Assembly (NCBI RefSeq): GCF_013044135.1
Contig: NZ_JABEPP010000001.1
Coordinates: forward strand, 930,001 to 994,000
Source of the DNA: Enterovirga aerilata
GTDB lineage: Bacteria > Pseudomonadota > Alphaproteobacteria > Rhizobiales > Beijerinckiaceae
DNA: 64,000 bases
Direction of reading: 5' to 3'
Positions 1-8,427 of this stretch are shown here, piece by piece; within the stretch, counting starts at the first letter, position 1, and every line of letters begins with the position of its first letter. Position numbers and translations under genes: made by a program. The notes below the pieces were generated by a model. The model worked only from the letters and a program-made list of their open reading frames with translations. It was not told where the DNA came from and did no database searches.

Positions 1-409
1 TCAGGTCCGCGGCCGGCAGCGCGAAGGAGGTCGGCATCTCGCCGGCGGCGAGGTCCGGAAAGTCGCCCTCCGGGAGCGCCTGGAGCATGAAGCGCGAGCG
101 GCCGGAGCGCAGCTGCATCTGGCCGGAATCGCCCGCCGTCTCGAGCGACACCTGGGCGCCTTCGGGCAGCTTTCTGACGATGTCGTAGATCACGTGCGCC
201 GGCACCGTGGTCGCGCCCGCCTGCGCCACCTCGGCCGCGACCTCCTCCGTCACCTCCATGTCGAGGTCGGTCGCCTTCAGGCGGAGACCGCCATCGCTGC
301 CGCGCAGCAGCACGTTGGACAGGATCGGGATCGTGTTGCGCCGCTCGACGACGCGATGAACGTGGCCGAGCGCCTTGAGGAGCGCCGCCCGCTCGACTGT
401 GACCTTCAT
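1..409 (-). CDS. dnaN: DNA polymerase III beta subunit (sliding clamp), N-terminal part
   Basis: This encodes the ring-shaped clamp that tethers the replicative polymerase to DNA. The visible 136 codons begin MKVTVERAALLKALGHV and include the stretch RRNTIPILSNVLL, which is characteristic of the first clamp domain. The frame stays open to base 1, so the rest of the gene (normally about 370 residues) lies outside the window. The start is the ATG complementary to 407-409. The gene lies downstream of asd on the same strand, separated by 117 bp that contain a strong hairpin, so it may have its own promoter. It is not next to dnaA, which lies about 9 kb away. Confidence 0.95.
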   Translation of the reverse strand, partial: MKVTVERAALLKALGHVHRVVERRNTIPILSNVLLRGSDGGLRLKATDLDMEVTEEVAAEVAQAGATTVPAHVIYDIVRKLPEGAQVSLETAGDSGQMQLRSGRSRFMLQALPEGDFPDLAAGEMPTSFALPAADL

Positions 410-450
410 GGCTGTGATGACGACCCTCGGAGAGGCAGGGGCGGCACATT

Positions 451-488
451 GGCGAAGCCCGCCCCCGAAGGCAAGGGCGGGCTTCGCC
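451..488. repeat. 14-bp perfect hairpin between asd and dnaN
   Basis: Bases 451-464 are perfectly complementary to 475-488, with a 10-base loop. The stem is GC-rich and no clear T-run follows on the minus strand. It lies just after the asd stop codon and about 40 bp upstream of the dnaN start. It could end asd transcripts, act as an mRNA-stabilising stem, or be a dispersed palindrome; the sequence alone does not decide. Confidence 0.6.
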
Positions 489-526
489 CGACTTTCAGTC
501 GGCGACGGGCTGCGTCGCTCGCGGCT

Positions 527-1561
527 TCAGGCCGCGCGCCGGCGGTCCGCCAGGAGGCCGCGATTGGCGAGCGCCTCCGCGATCTGGACCGCGTTCAGGG
601 CCGCGCCCTTGCGGAGGTTGTCGGACACGCACCAGAACGCGATGCCGTTGTCGACCGTCGGGTCGTCGCGCAGGCGCGAGATGTAGACCGGGTCCTCGCC
701 GGCGCATTCGTGCGGGGTCATGTAGCCGCCGGGCTCGCGCTTGTCGTCGATGAGGATGCCGGGCGCGGCCCGCAGGATCTCGCGCGCCTCCTCGGCCGGG
801 AGCGGCTTCTCGAACTCGACATTCACCGATTCCGAGTGGCCGACGAAGACCGGAACCCGCACGCAGGTGGCGACCAGCTTGATCTTGGGGTCGAGGATCT
901 TCTTGGTCTCGACCACCATCTTCCACTCTTCCTTGGTGTAGCCGTCCTCCATGAACACGTCGATCTGCGGGATGAGGTTGAAGGCGATCCGCTTCGGGAA
1001 CTTCTTCATCTCCATCTGGCCGAGCGCATAGACTGTCTTGGTCTGGTTGAAGAGCTCGTCCATTCCCTCCTTCCCGGCCCCCGAGACGGACTGGTAGGTC
1101 GACACGACCACCCGCCTGATCGTCGCGGCGTCGTGGAGCGGCTTCAGGGCGACGACGAGCTGCGCGGTGGAGCAGTTCGGGTTGGCGATGATGTTCTTCT
1201 TCGCGAAGCCCCGCACCGCCTCGGCATTCACCTCCGGCACGACGAGCGGCACGTCGGGATCGGTGCGCCAGGCGGAGGAATTGTCGATCACGACGGCGCC
1301 CTGCGCCCCGATCTTCGGCGACCAGGTCTTCGACACCTCGCCGCCGGCCGACATCAGGCAGATGTCCGTGTCGGAGAAGTCGTAATCCTCCAGCGCCTTC
1401 ACCTTGAGCGTCCGGTCGCCGTACGAGACCTCCTGGCCGATCGAGCGGCGGGAGGCGAGCGCGACGACCTCGTCGGCCGGGAAGGCGCGCTCGTCCAGGA
1501 TGTTCAGCATCTCGCGACCGACATTGCCCGTCGCGCCGACCACGGCGACCTTGAAGCCCAT
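527..1561 (-). CDS. asd: Aspartate-semialdehyde dehydrogenase
   Basis: The enzyme makes L-aspartate 4-semialdehyde from 4-aspartyl phosphate with NADPH, the branch point to lysine, threonine, methionine and diaminopimelate. The 344-residue protein has the nucleotide-binding loop GATGNVG at residues 9-15 and the catalytic cysteine at about residue 130 in IIANPNCSTAQL. The ATG at 1559-1561 was chosen because an AGGAG lies just upstream on the minus strand and the protein then begins directly with the Rossmann strand MGFKVAVVG. An in-frame extension of 68 codons upstream shows no family similarity and was left out. Confidence 0.96.
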   Translation of the reverse strand: MGFKVAVVGATGNVGREMLNILDERAFPADEVVALASRRSIGQEVSYGDRTLKVKALEDYDFSDTDICLMSAGGEVSKTWSPKIGAQGAVVIDNSSAWRTDPDVPLVVPEVNAEAVRGFAKKNIIANPNCSTAQLVVALKPLHDAATIRRVVVSTYQSVSGAGKEGMDELFNQTKTVYALGQMEMKKFPKRIAFNLIPQIDVFMEDGYTKEEWKMVVETKKILDPKIKLVATCVRVPVFVGHSESVNVEFEKPLPAEEAREILRAAPGILIDDKREPGGYMTPHECAGEDPVYISRLRDDPTVDNGIAFWCVSDNLRKGAALNAVQIAEALANRGLLADRRRAA

Positions 1562-2284
1562 CTTTGTCTCCTGGTTGTCCGGCCCGCCATCTTCGGGGGC
1601 GCATTCATGTCCCGCTCCGGCGGGACGGCACATGGCGCGAGTCAGCGCGTCCGCGTTTTGAGCGGCGCCTTCCCCGGTTTCGGCGACGTCGTGACGGGTC
1701 GCATGGGTGCCACAGCCTCGCGGGCTCTGCCCGCTCACGATGCGAGCAACATGTAGGAGGCCCAAAAGTCAAGGAAAAGGTGGCGGCGCGGCTCGCCCCT
1801 CATCCGGGCACGCGCCGTCCTTCCCCGGCGCGGGGTCGGTCAGGACGGGCGACTTCAAAGAGCGGGTGAATTGGTCGAGGGGCGTGGGACGCCGAAACGC
1901 TCGATCAATTTTTAAGAGGAGCCTTTCGGCGTCCCCGCGATCCGGAACCCTCTCCGCGTCATGGCCGGGCTTGTCCCGGCCATCCACGAAGGGAGCCCCC
2001 GACCGCGTCCGGGTTTCCCCGGCACGGGCGGCGATTTTGGACCGGACCTGCCGCTCTTCCGCCCCCTCGCCCGTTGCCGGACGAGAGAACACTAGCCATG
2101 CTGCACTGGCGCCCGGGCCGTATTACCCGGAGGGCGGCGCTGGTCTGGCTCCCCGAGTGCGGGTTCGCGAAACCCGCCCGCAGGCGCCGCATCCTCCTCC
2201 GCTTCCACGACGCCTCGCGAGAGCGCCCCTCGGCGAAGAGGACGGAGCCGATCTAGACTATATTCCTATGAATGTCAAGCCGCC
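1562..2284. other. Non-coding region upstream of asd with one short palindrome
   Basis: No convincing gene is seen in these 723 bp; the open frames across it have no recognisable domain and overlap each other on both strands. It must contain the asd promoter. A palindrome with 9-bp arms lies at 1961-1983 (arms ATGGCCGGG and CCCGGCCAT, 5-base loop). It belongs to the same family as the copies at 2976-2998 and near 60715. Confidence 0.6.
1961..1983. repeat. Short palindromic repeat, family B (9-bp arms, CTTGT/ACAAG-type loop)
   Basis: The arms ATGGCCGGG (1961-1969) and CCCGGCCAT (1975-1983) are perfectly complementary around the loop CTTGT. A related copy with arms ATGGTCGGG and CCCGACCAT lies at 2976-2998 with loop GCAAG, and a degenerate one around 60712-60735. 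Recurrence of the same layout at unlinked sites marks it as a dispersed element and not a gene-specific terminator. Confidence 0.7.
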
Positions 2285-2940
2285 TGTCATCCCCGGCGGC
2301 CCGCAGGGCCGGGAAGGGGATCCAGCACACCTCCCACCACGGACGACGTCCCTGGATTCCCTTCCCCTCCGGCGGCTCCGCCGCCTCCGGCCGGGAATGA
2401 CAGTGCGCGTGTCATCCCCGGCGCCTGCGCAGCAGGCGGGAAGGGGATCCAGCACACCTCCCACCACGGACGACGTCCCTGGATTCCCTTCCCCTCCGCA
2501 GCGCTGCCGCGCTGCTCCGGCCGGGAATGACAGTGGAGGCGGTCCGGTGTCATCCCCGGCGGCCCGCAGGGCCGGGAAGGGGATCCAGCACACCTCCCAC
2601 CGCGGACGACGCCCCTGGATTCCCTTCCCCTCCGCGACGCTGCCGCACTGCTCCGGCCGGGAATGACAGTTGCGCGTGTCATCCCCGGCGGCCCGCAGGG
2701 CCGGGAAGGGGATCCAGAAAGCCTACGCGCCGCGCGAACGCCCCTGGGTTCCCTTCCCCTCCGCAGCGCTGCCGCGCTGCTTCGGCCGGGAATGACAGTG
2801 GAGGCGGTCCGGTGTCATCCCCGGCGGCCCGAAGGGGCCGGGAAGGGGATCCAGCACACCTCCCACCGCGGACGACGTCCCTGGATTCCCTTCCCCTTCG
2901 CGGCGCGCTCGCGCCGCTCCGGCCGGGAATGACAGTGAGC

Positions 2941-2969
2941 TCCATCCTCGGCCTTGAGCCGAGGATGGA
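2941..2969. repeat. 12-bp perfect hairpin inside the repeat cluster
   Basis: TCCATCCTCGGC at 2941-2952 pairs perfectly with GCCGAGGATGGA at 2958-2969 around the loop CTTGA. It sits between the direct and the inverted halves of the family A array and next to a family B palindrome (2976-2998). Confidence 0.7.
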
Positions 2970-2975
2970 GACTGG

Positions 2976-2998
2976 ATGGTCGGGGCAAGCCCGACCAT
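2976..2998. repeat. Short palindromic repeat, family B
   Basis: The arms ATGGTCGGG and CCCGACCAT flank the loop GCAAG. It is the same design as the element at 1961-1983, in the opposite orientation judging by the loop. Confidence 0.65.
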
Positions 2999-3408
2999 GA
3001 CGGGGTTGTCGTTGCGAGCGCGCGCGGCGCACGCTCTTTCCCATACCCGGGTGCCCGAACCCGGGTGCGCCCGAATTCGGTTCATCTCCAGCGCGTGGCC
3101 GGGGATGACACGCGCAACTGTCATTCCCGGCCGGAGGCGGCGGAGCCGCCGGAGGGGAAGGGAATCCAGAGGCGGCTGCGGACTGCGAGGTGGCTGGATC
3201 CCCTTCCCGGCCCTACGGGCCGCCGGGGATGACACGCGCAACTGTCATTCCCGGCCGAAGCAGCGCGTCAGCGCTGCGAAGGGGAAGGGAATCCAGGGAC
3301 GTCGTCCGTGTGGGAGGTGTGCTGGATCCCCTTCCCGGCCCTGCGGGCCGCCGGGGATGTTTCGACCCGCGACATTGAGAACGGCCGGGTCGCCGCTATA
3401 GCGGACCC

Positions 3409-5121
3409 ATGCACGGCCTCCTCCAGGACATCGCGGTCTGCTCCATCGCCGCCTGGGCGCTCGGCGTCCTCGCCCATCTGGCCAGGCAGCCGGTCATCCT
3501 GGCCTATCTGGTCGGCGGCTTCGCGGTCGGGCCGAGCGGGCTCCGTCTCGTCCATTCGCAGGAGAGCGTGGAGGCCATATCCGAGCTCGGCCTCATCTTC
3601 CTCCTGTTCATGATCGGACTGGAGATCGACCTGAAGAAGGTCCTGAGCTCAGGCCGCACCATCCTCGCCACGGCCGGGGCGCAGATCCTCGGAGGCAGCG
3701 TGCTCGGCATCCTCTTCTTCGTCGCGCTCGGCGAGCGGATCGGCGGCGGGACCTGGGACGCGCTCTATCTCGGACTCGCGGCCGCGCTCTCCTCGACCGT
3801 CATCATCGTCAAGGTGCTCTACGACAAGCGCGAGCTCGACACGCTGCCCGGCCGGATCACGCTCGGCGTCCTGGTGCTGCAGGATCTGGCGGTCATCCTG
3901 TTCCTCGCCGTCCAGCCGAGCCTCAACGAGCTGCGGGTCGGGATCCTCGCCCTGTCGCTCCTGCGCGTCGCCGCCCTCGTGGCGACGATGCTGCTCGTCT
4001 CGCGCTTCGTGCTGCCGCACATCTTTCGCGGCGTGGCCCGCGTCCCCGAACTGGTGCTGGTCGGCGCGCTCGCCTGGTGCTTCCTCGGCGGCGAGCTCGC
4101 GCACCGGCTGCACCTCTCCCGCGAGATGGGCGCCCTCATCGCCGGCGTCTCGCTCTCCACCTTCCCGTATGCGCTCGACGTAACCGCCAAGGTGACGAGC
4201 CTGCGCGACTTCTTCGTCACGCTCTTCTTCGTCGGGCTCGGCATGACCATCCCGCTCCCGAGCTGGAGCGTGCTGGAGACCGCGCTCGTCCTCGCGCTGT
4301 TCACGGTCGCGAGCCGGCTCCTCACGACCATGCCGCCGCTCTACCTGATGGGGCAGGGAATCCGGGCGAGCTTCCTGCCGGCGCTCAACCTCGCCCAGAT
4401 CTCGGAATTCTCCCTCGTCCTCATGCAGCTCGGCTTCGCGGCGGGGCACGTCACGGTCGAGACCAAGAACGCGACCTCCTTCGCCTTCGTGATCCTCGCG
4501 GTCCTGTCGACATTCGCGATGACGAACTCGAACCGCATCTCGCGCCCGACGGTGCGCCTCCTCAAGGGGCTCGGGCTGCGCGACCTCGATTCGCGCATCG
4601 AGGAGGGCGAGGGCAAGCCGCCCCGCATCGTGCTCCTCGGCTTCTTCCGGACCGCCAGCTCGCTCATCGCCGAACTCGAGCGCGAGAACGATCGCGTGCT
4701 GATCGACCAGATCAAGGTCGTCGACTTCAACCCCGTCGTGCTCCGGGGCCTGACGGAGCGCGGCATCCGCGTCCAGTACGGCGACATCAGCCAGCGCGAG
4801 ACGCTCGTCCACTCGGAGATCGCGCAGGCCGAGATCCTCGTCTCCACCGTCCCGGACTACCTGCTCAAGGGCATCACCAACGAGCGGCTCGTCCGCCAGC
4901 TCCGCTCCATCAATCCGGAGGCCACGATCATCGCCCATGCCGACGTGCTGGCCGATGTCGAACGGCTCTATGCGGCCGGCGCGGACCACGTCTTCGTGCC
5001 GCGCCTGATCGCCGCCACCGAACTTCGCCGCATCCTCCATGCCGTCGAGGACGGTCTCCTGAGCGGCAAGCGGGAGGAACTGGACCGTTCGCTCGAGGAG
5101 CGCCGCGAGGTTCTGGGCTGA
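3409..5121 (+). CDS. CPA2-family monovalent cation:proton antiporter with TrkA-N domain (KefB-like)
   Basis: This 570-residue inner-membrane protein has about twelve hydrophobic segments in residues 1-385, including FLLFMIGLEIDLKKV, LVLQDLAVILFLA and LNLAQISEFSLVLMQLGF, which are typical of the Na+/H+ exchanger (Kef) fold. A cytoplasmic nucleotide-binding TrkA-N domain follows at about 410-530 (PRIVLLGFFRTASSLIAEL). Its usual GxGxxG loop is altered to GFFRTAS, so nucleotide affinity may differ. Likely substrate is K+ or Na+ exchanged for protons. The ATG at 3409 has no strong ribosome site. It stands alone, immediately after the repeat array. Confidence 0.88.
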   Translation: MHGLLQDIAVCSIAAWALGVLAHLARQPVILAYLVGGFAVGPSGLRLVHSQESVEAISELGLIFLLFMIGLEIDLKKVLSSGRTILATAGAQILGGSVLGILFFVALGERIGGGTWDALYLGLAAALSSTVIIVKVLYDKRELDTLPGRITLGVLVLQDLAVILFLAVQPSLNELRVGILALSLLRVAALVATMLLVSRFVLPHIFRGVARVPELVLVGALAWCFLGGELAHRLHLSREMGALIAGVSLSTFPYALDVTAKVTSLRDFFVTLFFVGLGMTIPLPSWSVLETALVLALFTVASRLLTTMPPLYLMGQGIRASFLPALNLAQISEFSLVLMQLGFAAGHVTVETKNATSFAFVILAVLSTFAMTNSNRISRPTVRLLKGLGLRDLDSRIEEGEGKPPRIVLLGFFRTASSLIAELERENDRVLIDQIKVVDFNPVVLRGLTERGIRVQYGDISQRETLVHSEIAQAEILVSTVPDYLLKGITNERLVRQLRSINPEATIIAHADVLADVERLYAAGADHVFVPRLIAATELRRILHAVEDGLLSGKREELDRSLEERREVLG

Positions 5122-5266
5122 GTCGGTGTGTCGCCGCACCTCCGCCGGGCTTCAACTTGCCGGACCTGGGCGCGGCGGCGTGCAAAGGAACCTTTTCTGC
5201 TTCGGCCGCCTTGATTCACCCGAGAAGAGCGGGGCGTCGGCGCCTCGTATCGGAGAGGTTCGACAC

Positions 5267-5587
5267 ATGCGTCGCACAGCCTTGATAGCCGCATCCTGCC
5301 TCGGGCTCACGCTGGCCGGCACCGCCGCGAGCGTGGCCGAGCCGCTTCGCCTGAACGTCCGCCCGCGGAGCTGGCTCGACGCCGGCAACGTCGTCCAGCC
5401 CGGTTCCTCCGTGAATCCGGCGAGTGCCCGGGGCCAGATGGTCTCGTATTATCTCAGCCCGCCCTGGCACAACATGCGCGACCGCTTCGGCGAGGGCACG
5501 TTGCCCGATCCGTTCGGCGGCCCCTTCGTCGGCGCCAGGAACGAGCTCGGCCCGGTCGATTTCGGCGCCCCCTTCGCGGATTATTGA
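5267..5587 (+). CDS. Small exported protein of unknown function
   Basis: A 106-residue protein with a clear signal peptide ([26 protein letters not shown]) and a mature part rich in Pro, Gly and aromatic residues. No domain was recognised. The ATG at 5267 follows CGGAGAGG at a suitable distance. The 3' end overlaps the convergent leuB by 7 bp. It is probably periplasmic. Confidence 0.7.
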   Translation: MRRTALIAASCLGLTLAGTAASVAEPLRLNVRPRSWLDAGNVVQPGSSVNPASARGQMVSYYLSPPWHNMRDRFGEGTLPDPFGGPFVGARNELGPVDFGAPFADY

Positions 5588-6690
5588 AGCAGGGGCGTGA
5601 GGGCGGCGCAGACGGCGTCGCCCATCTCGGCCGTCCCGAGCGCATTCTGGCCCGGGGCGGCGATGTCCCGGGTCCTGAGCCCCGCATTGAGCACCTTCGC
5701 CACGGCCTCCTCCACCCGGTCGGCGATCCCGCCCATGCCCAGGGAATAGCGCAGGGCCATCGCGAGCGAGCCGATCATGGCGAGCGGGTTCGCGAGCCCC
5801 TGGCCCGCGATGTCGGGCGCGGAGCCGTGGACGGGCTCGTAGAGCGCTGCCCTGCGGCCCGACGCATCCTCGGCGCCGAGCGAGGCGGAGGGCAGCATGC
5901 CGAGCGAGCCGGTCAGCATGGCGGCGGCGTCCGACAGGATGTCGCCGAACAGGTTGTCGGTGACGATCACGTCGTACTGCTTCGGCCGGCGGACGAGCTG
6001 CATCGCGCAGTTGTCGGCGAGCACGTGCTCGAGCTCGACATCGGCATAGTCGGCCGCATGGATTCGGGCGACGACCTCCTTCCACAGGACTCCCGACTTC
6101 ATCACGTTGTGCTTCTCGGCCGAGGAGACCTTGTTGCGGCGCTTGCGGGCGAGCTCGAAGGCGACCCGCGCGATCCGGTCGATCTCGCCCGTGGTGTAGA
6201 CCTGCGTGTCGACGGCGCGCTTCTCGCCGTTCTCCAGCGTCACGATCTCTTTCGGCTCGCCGAAATAGACCCCGCCCGTCAGCTCGCGGACGATCAGGAT
6301 GTCGAGCCCCTCCACGATTTCCGGCTTGAGCGAGGAGGCGGAGGCGAGGGCGGGATAGCAGATGGCCGGCCGCAGATTGGCGAAGAGGCCGAGATCCTTG
6401 CGCAGCCGCAGGAGGCCGGCCTCGGGCCGATGCTCGTAGCGCACGCCGGCCCATTTCGGCCCGCCGACCGAACCGAACAGCACCGCATCCGCCTCGGCCG
6501 CGAGATTCACGGTCGCGTCCGTCACCGGGACGCCGTGGGCGTCGATCGCGGCGCCGCCGACGAGGTCGTGCTCCGTCTCGAACCTGCCGGCGCCGGCCTG
6601 CGCCAGCAGCCGCAGGACCTTCTCCGCCTCCCGCGCGACCTCCGGCCCGATGCCGTCGCCGGGGAGGAAGAGAAGCTTGTGCGTCGTCAT
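5581..6690 (-). CDS. leuB: 3-isopropylmalate dehydrogenase
   Basis: The enzyme performs the NAD-dependent oxidative decarboxylation of 3-isopropylmalate, the third step of leucine synthesis. The 369-residue protein begins [18 protein letters not shown], and the family signature [19 protein letters not shown] lies at about 250-270. Length and order match LeuB of other proteobacteria. It is on the same strand as asd, about 4 kb away; the repeat array and antiporter lie between them. leuA, leuC and leuD are not in the window. Confidence 0.96.
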   Translation of the reverse strand: MTTHKLLFLPGDGIGPEVAREAEKVLRLLAQAGAGRFETEHDLVGGAAIDAHGVPVTDATVNLAAEADAVLFGSVGGPKWAGVRYEHRPEAGLLRLRKDLGLFANLRPAICYPALASASSLKPEIVEGLDILIVRELTGGVYFGEPKEIVTLENGEKRAVDTQVYTTGEIDRIARVAFELARKRRNKVSSAEKHNVMKSGVLWKEVVARIHAADYADVELEHVLADNCAMQLVRRPKQYDVIVTDNLFGDILSDAAAMLTGSLGMLPSASLGAEDASGRRAALYEPVHGSAPDIAGQGLANPLAMIGSLAMALRYSLGMGGIADRVEEAVAKVLNAGLRTRDIAAPGQNALGTAEMGDAVCAALTPLLQ

Positions 6691-6800
6691 AAGATGGTGG
6701 CCCGCGGAATGAAGGATGGCGCGGGTCTAAGCAGGCGAGGCGCTCCTGGCAACGCGGAGCGCCTCGGCGCATGAGGGCAACCGGGCGAGAGGGCAGGGTA

Positions 6801-7886
6801 GTGGCTGATCCCAAGACGTTGAGCATCGATGAGGCGGAGGAATTCGCGGCCGGGCTCCTGGTCGCGGCGGGCGTGGCGCCGGCACCGGCCGCGGCGGTCG
6901 CGCGACATCTGGCGAGTTCGGACGCGTCCGGATATCAGAGTCACGGGCTGAGCCTGCTGCCGCTCTATGTGGCGGAGATCAGGGCCGGGCGGGTCGATCC
7001 GGCGGCGACGGGCAGGTGGTTGCAGGAGGCCGGCCCGATCCTCGTGGTGGACGGCGAGCGTGGCCTGGGCGCTTCCGTCGCCTATCCGGCGCTCTCCCGG
7101 GCCGCGGAGGTGGCCCGCGCGGCCGGCGTCGCGCTGCTCGCGATCCGCAACACCCACCATCTCGGCCGGATCGGGGCCTTCGCGGAGGCTGCGGCGGAGC
7201 AGGGGCTCGTCTCGCTCCATTTCTGCAACGTGGTCGGGCGCGATCCCGTCGTCGTACCGGCGGGCGGGCGCGAGCCGCGCTTCGTCACCAATCCGCTCGC
7301 GATCGGGATCCCGCGGGCAGGCGACTTCCCGGTCGTGCTCGACATCGCGACGAGCGGGATCGCGCTGAACAAGGCGCGCGTGGCGAACGATCGCGGCGAG
7401 CGCGTGGAGCCCGGCTACCTGATCGATGCCGAGGGTCGGCCCACCACCGATCCGGGCGTCCTCTTCCGCGAGCCGAAGGGCGCGCTGCTGCCCTTCGGCG
7501 GCCACAAGGGATCCGGGCTCGCGATCCTCGGCGAACTCCTCGCCGGCGCCGTGACGGGCGGCCGGACGATCGCACCGCGCAACATCCGCGACGGCGCGAT
7601 CCTGAACAACATGCTGTCCGTGTTGATCGATCCCGGCCACCTGGCGGGCGACGGCTGGCACGCGGAGGCGGAGGAGCTGCTCGCCTATATCCATGGCTGC
7701 GCGCCCGTGGACCCGCGGCAGCCGGTGCTCGTGCCCGGCGAGCCGGAGGCTCTCGCCCGGGAAGCCGCGGTCCGGGACGGGATCACCTATCCGGGCCCGA
7801 TCTGGGGGGCCCTGGCGGGGCTCGCGGCGGAGCTGGGCGTCGGGGCGGAGCCGCGCCCCGCCGAGGCTCAGCGGAAGCTGTCGTAG
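6801..7886 (+). CDS. Malate/L-lactate dehydrogenase family (Ldh_2) oxidoreductase
   Basis: A member of the NAD(P)-dependent family that includes malate, sulfolactate, ureidoglycolate and 2,3-diketogulonate oxidoreductases and is unrelated to classical MDH. Supporting features are the N-terminal helix with SDASGYQSHGLSLLPLY, the conserved NTHHLGRIGAFAEAAAEQG, and LLPFGGHKGSGLAILGELL near residue 240. The substrate cannot be read from sequence. The GTG at 6801 follows GAGAGG and is preferred; an ATG at 6771 would add ten residues. It is divergent from leuB, with an 80-110-bp shared upstream region. Confidence 0.85.
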   Translation: MADPKTLSIDEAEEFAAGLLVAAGVAPAPAAAVARHLASSDASGYQSHGLSLLPLYVAEIRAGRVDPAATGRWLQEAGPILVVDGERGLGASVAYPALSRAAEVARAAGVALLAIRNTHHLGRIGAFAEAAAEQGLVSLHFCNVVGRDPVVVPAGGREPRFVTNPLAIGIPRAGDFPVVLDIATSGIALNKARVANDRGERVEPGYLIDAEGRPTTDPGVLFREPKGALLPFGGHKGSGLAILGELLAGAVTGGRTIAPRNIRDGAILNNMLSVLIDPGHLAGDGWHAEAEELLAYIHGCAPVDPRQPVLVPGEPEALAREAAVRDGITYPGPIWGALAGLAAELGVGAEPRPAEAQRKLS

Positions 7887-8017
7887 CTGAGGATGGTGGT
7901 GTTCGGCGCGGCCTGCGGGTTCGGCAGGGCAGGATCGGCCGCCCCTGCGGCGGGCGGGCGGCGCCGGCTCGCGAAGCGCGCGAGCCGGAGGCGAAGCAAT
8001 CTCAACAAGCCCTGCAT
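7868..8017 (-). CDS. Candidate 49-residue small protein with consensus ribosome site
   Basis: The reading frame starts at the ATG complementary to 8015-8017. It is preceded on the minus strand by AGGAGGCGATC, a near-perfect Shine-Dalgarno at good spacing. The product is MQGLLRLLRLRLARFAS..., arginine/leucine-rich at the N terminus, proline/alanine-rich in the middle, and ending TTILSYDSFR. It overlaps the convergent dehydrogenase by 19 bp. No family is recognised. The amphipathic basic N terminus could bind membrane or nucleic acid, but that is inference. Confidence 0.5.
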   Translation of the reverse strand: MQGLLRLLRLRLARFASRRRPPAAGAADPALPNPQAAPNTTILSYDSFR

Positions 8018-8068
8018 GATCGCCTCCTGTCCCCGGCCGGGACGGAAGCTGTCATGCGGTCACGCGGG

Positions 8069-8094
8069 GCGGATGTGCGCCGGCGCACATCCGC
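8069..8094. terminator. 26-bp perfect palindrome downstream of rpmJ
   Basis: GCGGATGTGCGCC (8069-8081) and its exact complement (8082-8094) abut with no spacer. It lies 12 bp after the stop codon of the L36 gene and before the small ORF at 7868-8017. The position suits a terminator or mRNA 3'-end stabiliser for L36, but no T-run follows, so the call is tentative. Confidence 0.45.
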
Positions 8095-8105
8095 CGGCGG
8101 GCGGC

Positions 8106-8231
8106 TCAGCCCTGGCGCGCCTTGTAGCGCTTCTGGGTCTTGTTGATGATGTAGATGCGGCCCTTGCGACGGACCATCTGGTTGTCGCGATGGCGGCCGC
8201 GGACGGATTTCAGCGAACAGCGGATCTTCAT
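8106..8231 (-). CDS. rpmJ: 50S ribosomal protein L36, zinc-free type
   Basis: A 41-residue protein, [17 protein letters not shown]... ending [13 protein letters not shown]. This is the longer L36 paralogue type (YkgO-like), which lacks the four zinc ligands of the classical form. It is a component of the large ribosomal subunit. A GGAGACG precedes the ATG on the minus strand. It stands alone, as this gene often does in alphaproteobacteria. A single cysteine at residue 5 is not enough for a zinc site. Confidence 0.93.
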   Translation of the reverse strand: MKIRCSLKSVRGRHRDNQMVRRKGRIYIINKTQKRYKARQG

Positions 8232-8427
8232 GGCGCTCGTCTCCGGTCGAGCCGTCATCGACTCGGATGGGGTCGTTCGGGAATGTCGGAAAGCGGCCGG
8301 AGCCGGAGCGCCGCCGCAAGCCGCGCTACATAATGGCACTCGGCCGGTTCGACAAGCCCGTTCCAAGGCTGTGGCCAGGCGGGCGGCCTCCGGCTAAGGC
8401 CGTGCCTGCGACTGACAGGATCCTCCG

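Larger units (their letters stand above)
2285..3360. repeat. Array of seven 116-123-bp inverted-repeat elements (family A), five direct and two inverted
   Basis: Each unit starts with TGTCATCCCCGG (or TGTCATTCCCGG) and ends with the complementary CCGGGAATGACA type of sequence. It also contains internal GGGAAGGGGATCCAG and CTGGATTCCCTTCCCC blocks that are complementary to each other, so a whole unit can fold into one long hairpin. Units lie at 2285-2402, 2410-2532, 2548-2668, 2677-2797 and 2813-2934 in one orientation, and 3119-3234 and 3243-about 3360 in the other; the last lacks its terminal bases. The spacers between the first five units alternate short (7-8 bp, GCGCG-like) and long (15 bp, GTGGAGGCGGTCCGG), which suggests expansion as dimers. 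A diverged copy lies at 53647-53750. No protein-coding gene is believed to lie here. Confidence 0.9.

Noticed and set aside
194-1756. 520-codon plus-strand open frame opposite dnaN and asd
   Set aside because: It is antisense to two certain genes, is rich in Arg/Asp/Leu as expected of a GC-rich shadow frame, and has no domain.
2285-3360. CRISPR array
   Set aside because: Units are 116-123 bp, themselves inverted repeats, with spacers of only 7-15 bp that recur; there is no cas gene nearby.
1707-3401. Several open frames through the repeat array on both strands
   Set aside because: All derive from stop-poor GC-rich repeats; translated products are repetitive (e.g. GKGIQ-type motifs) with no ribosome sites.
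3409-5121. Glutathione-gated KefB/KefC K+ efflux system
   Set aside because: The TrkA-N nucleotide loop is altered and no KefF/KefG-type partner gene is present, so only the wider CPA2 family is supported.
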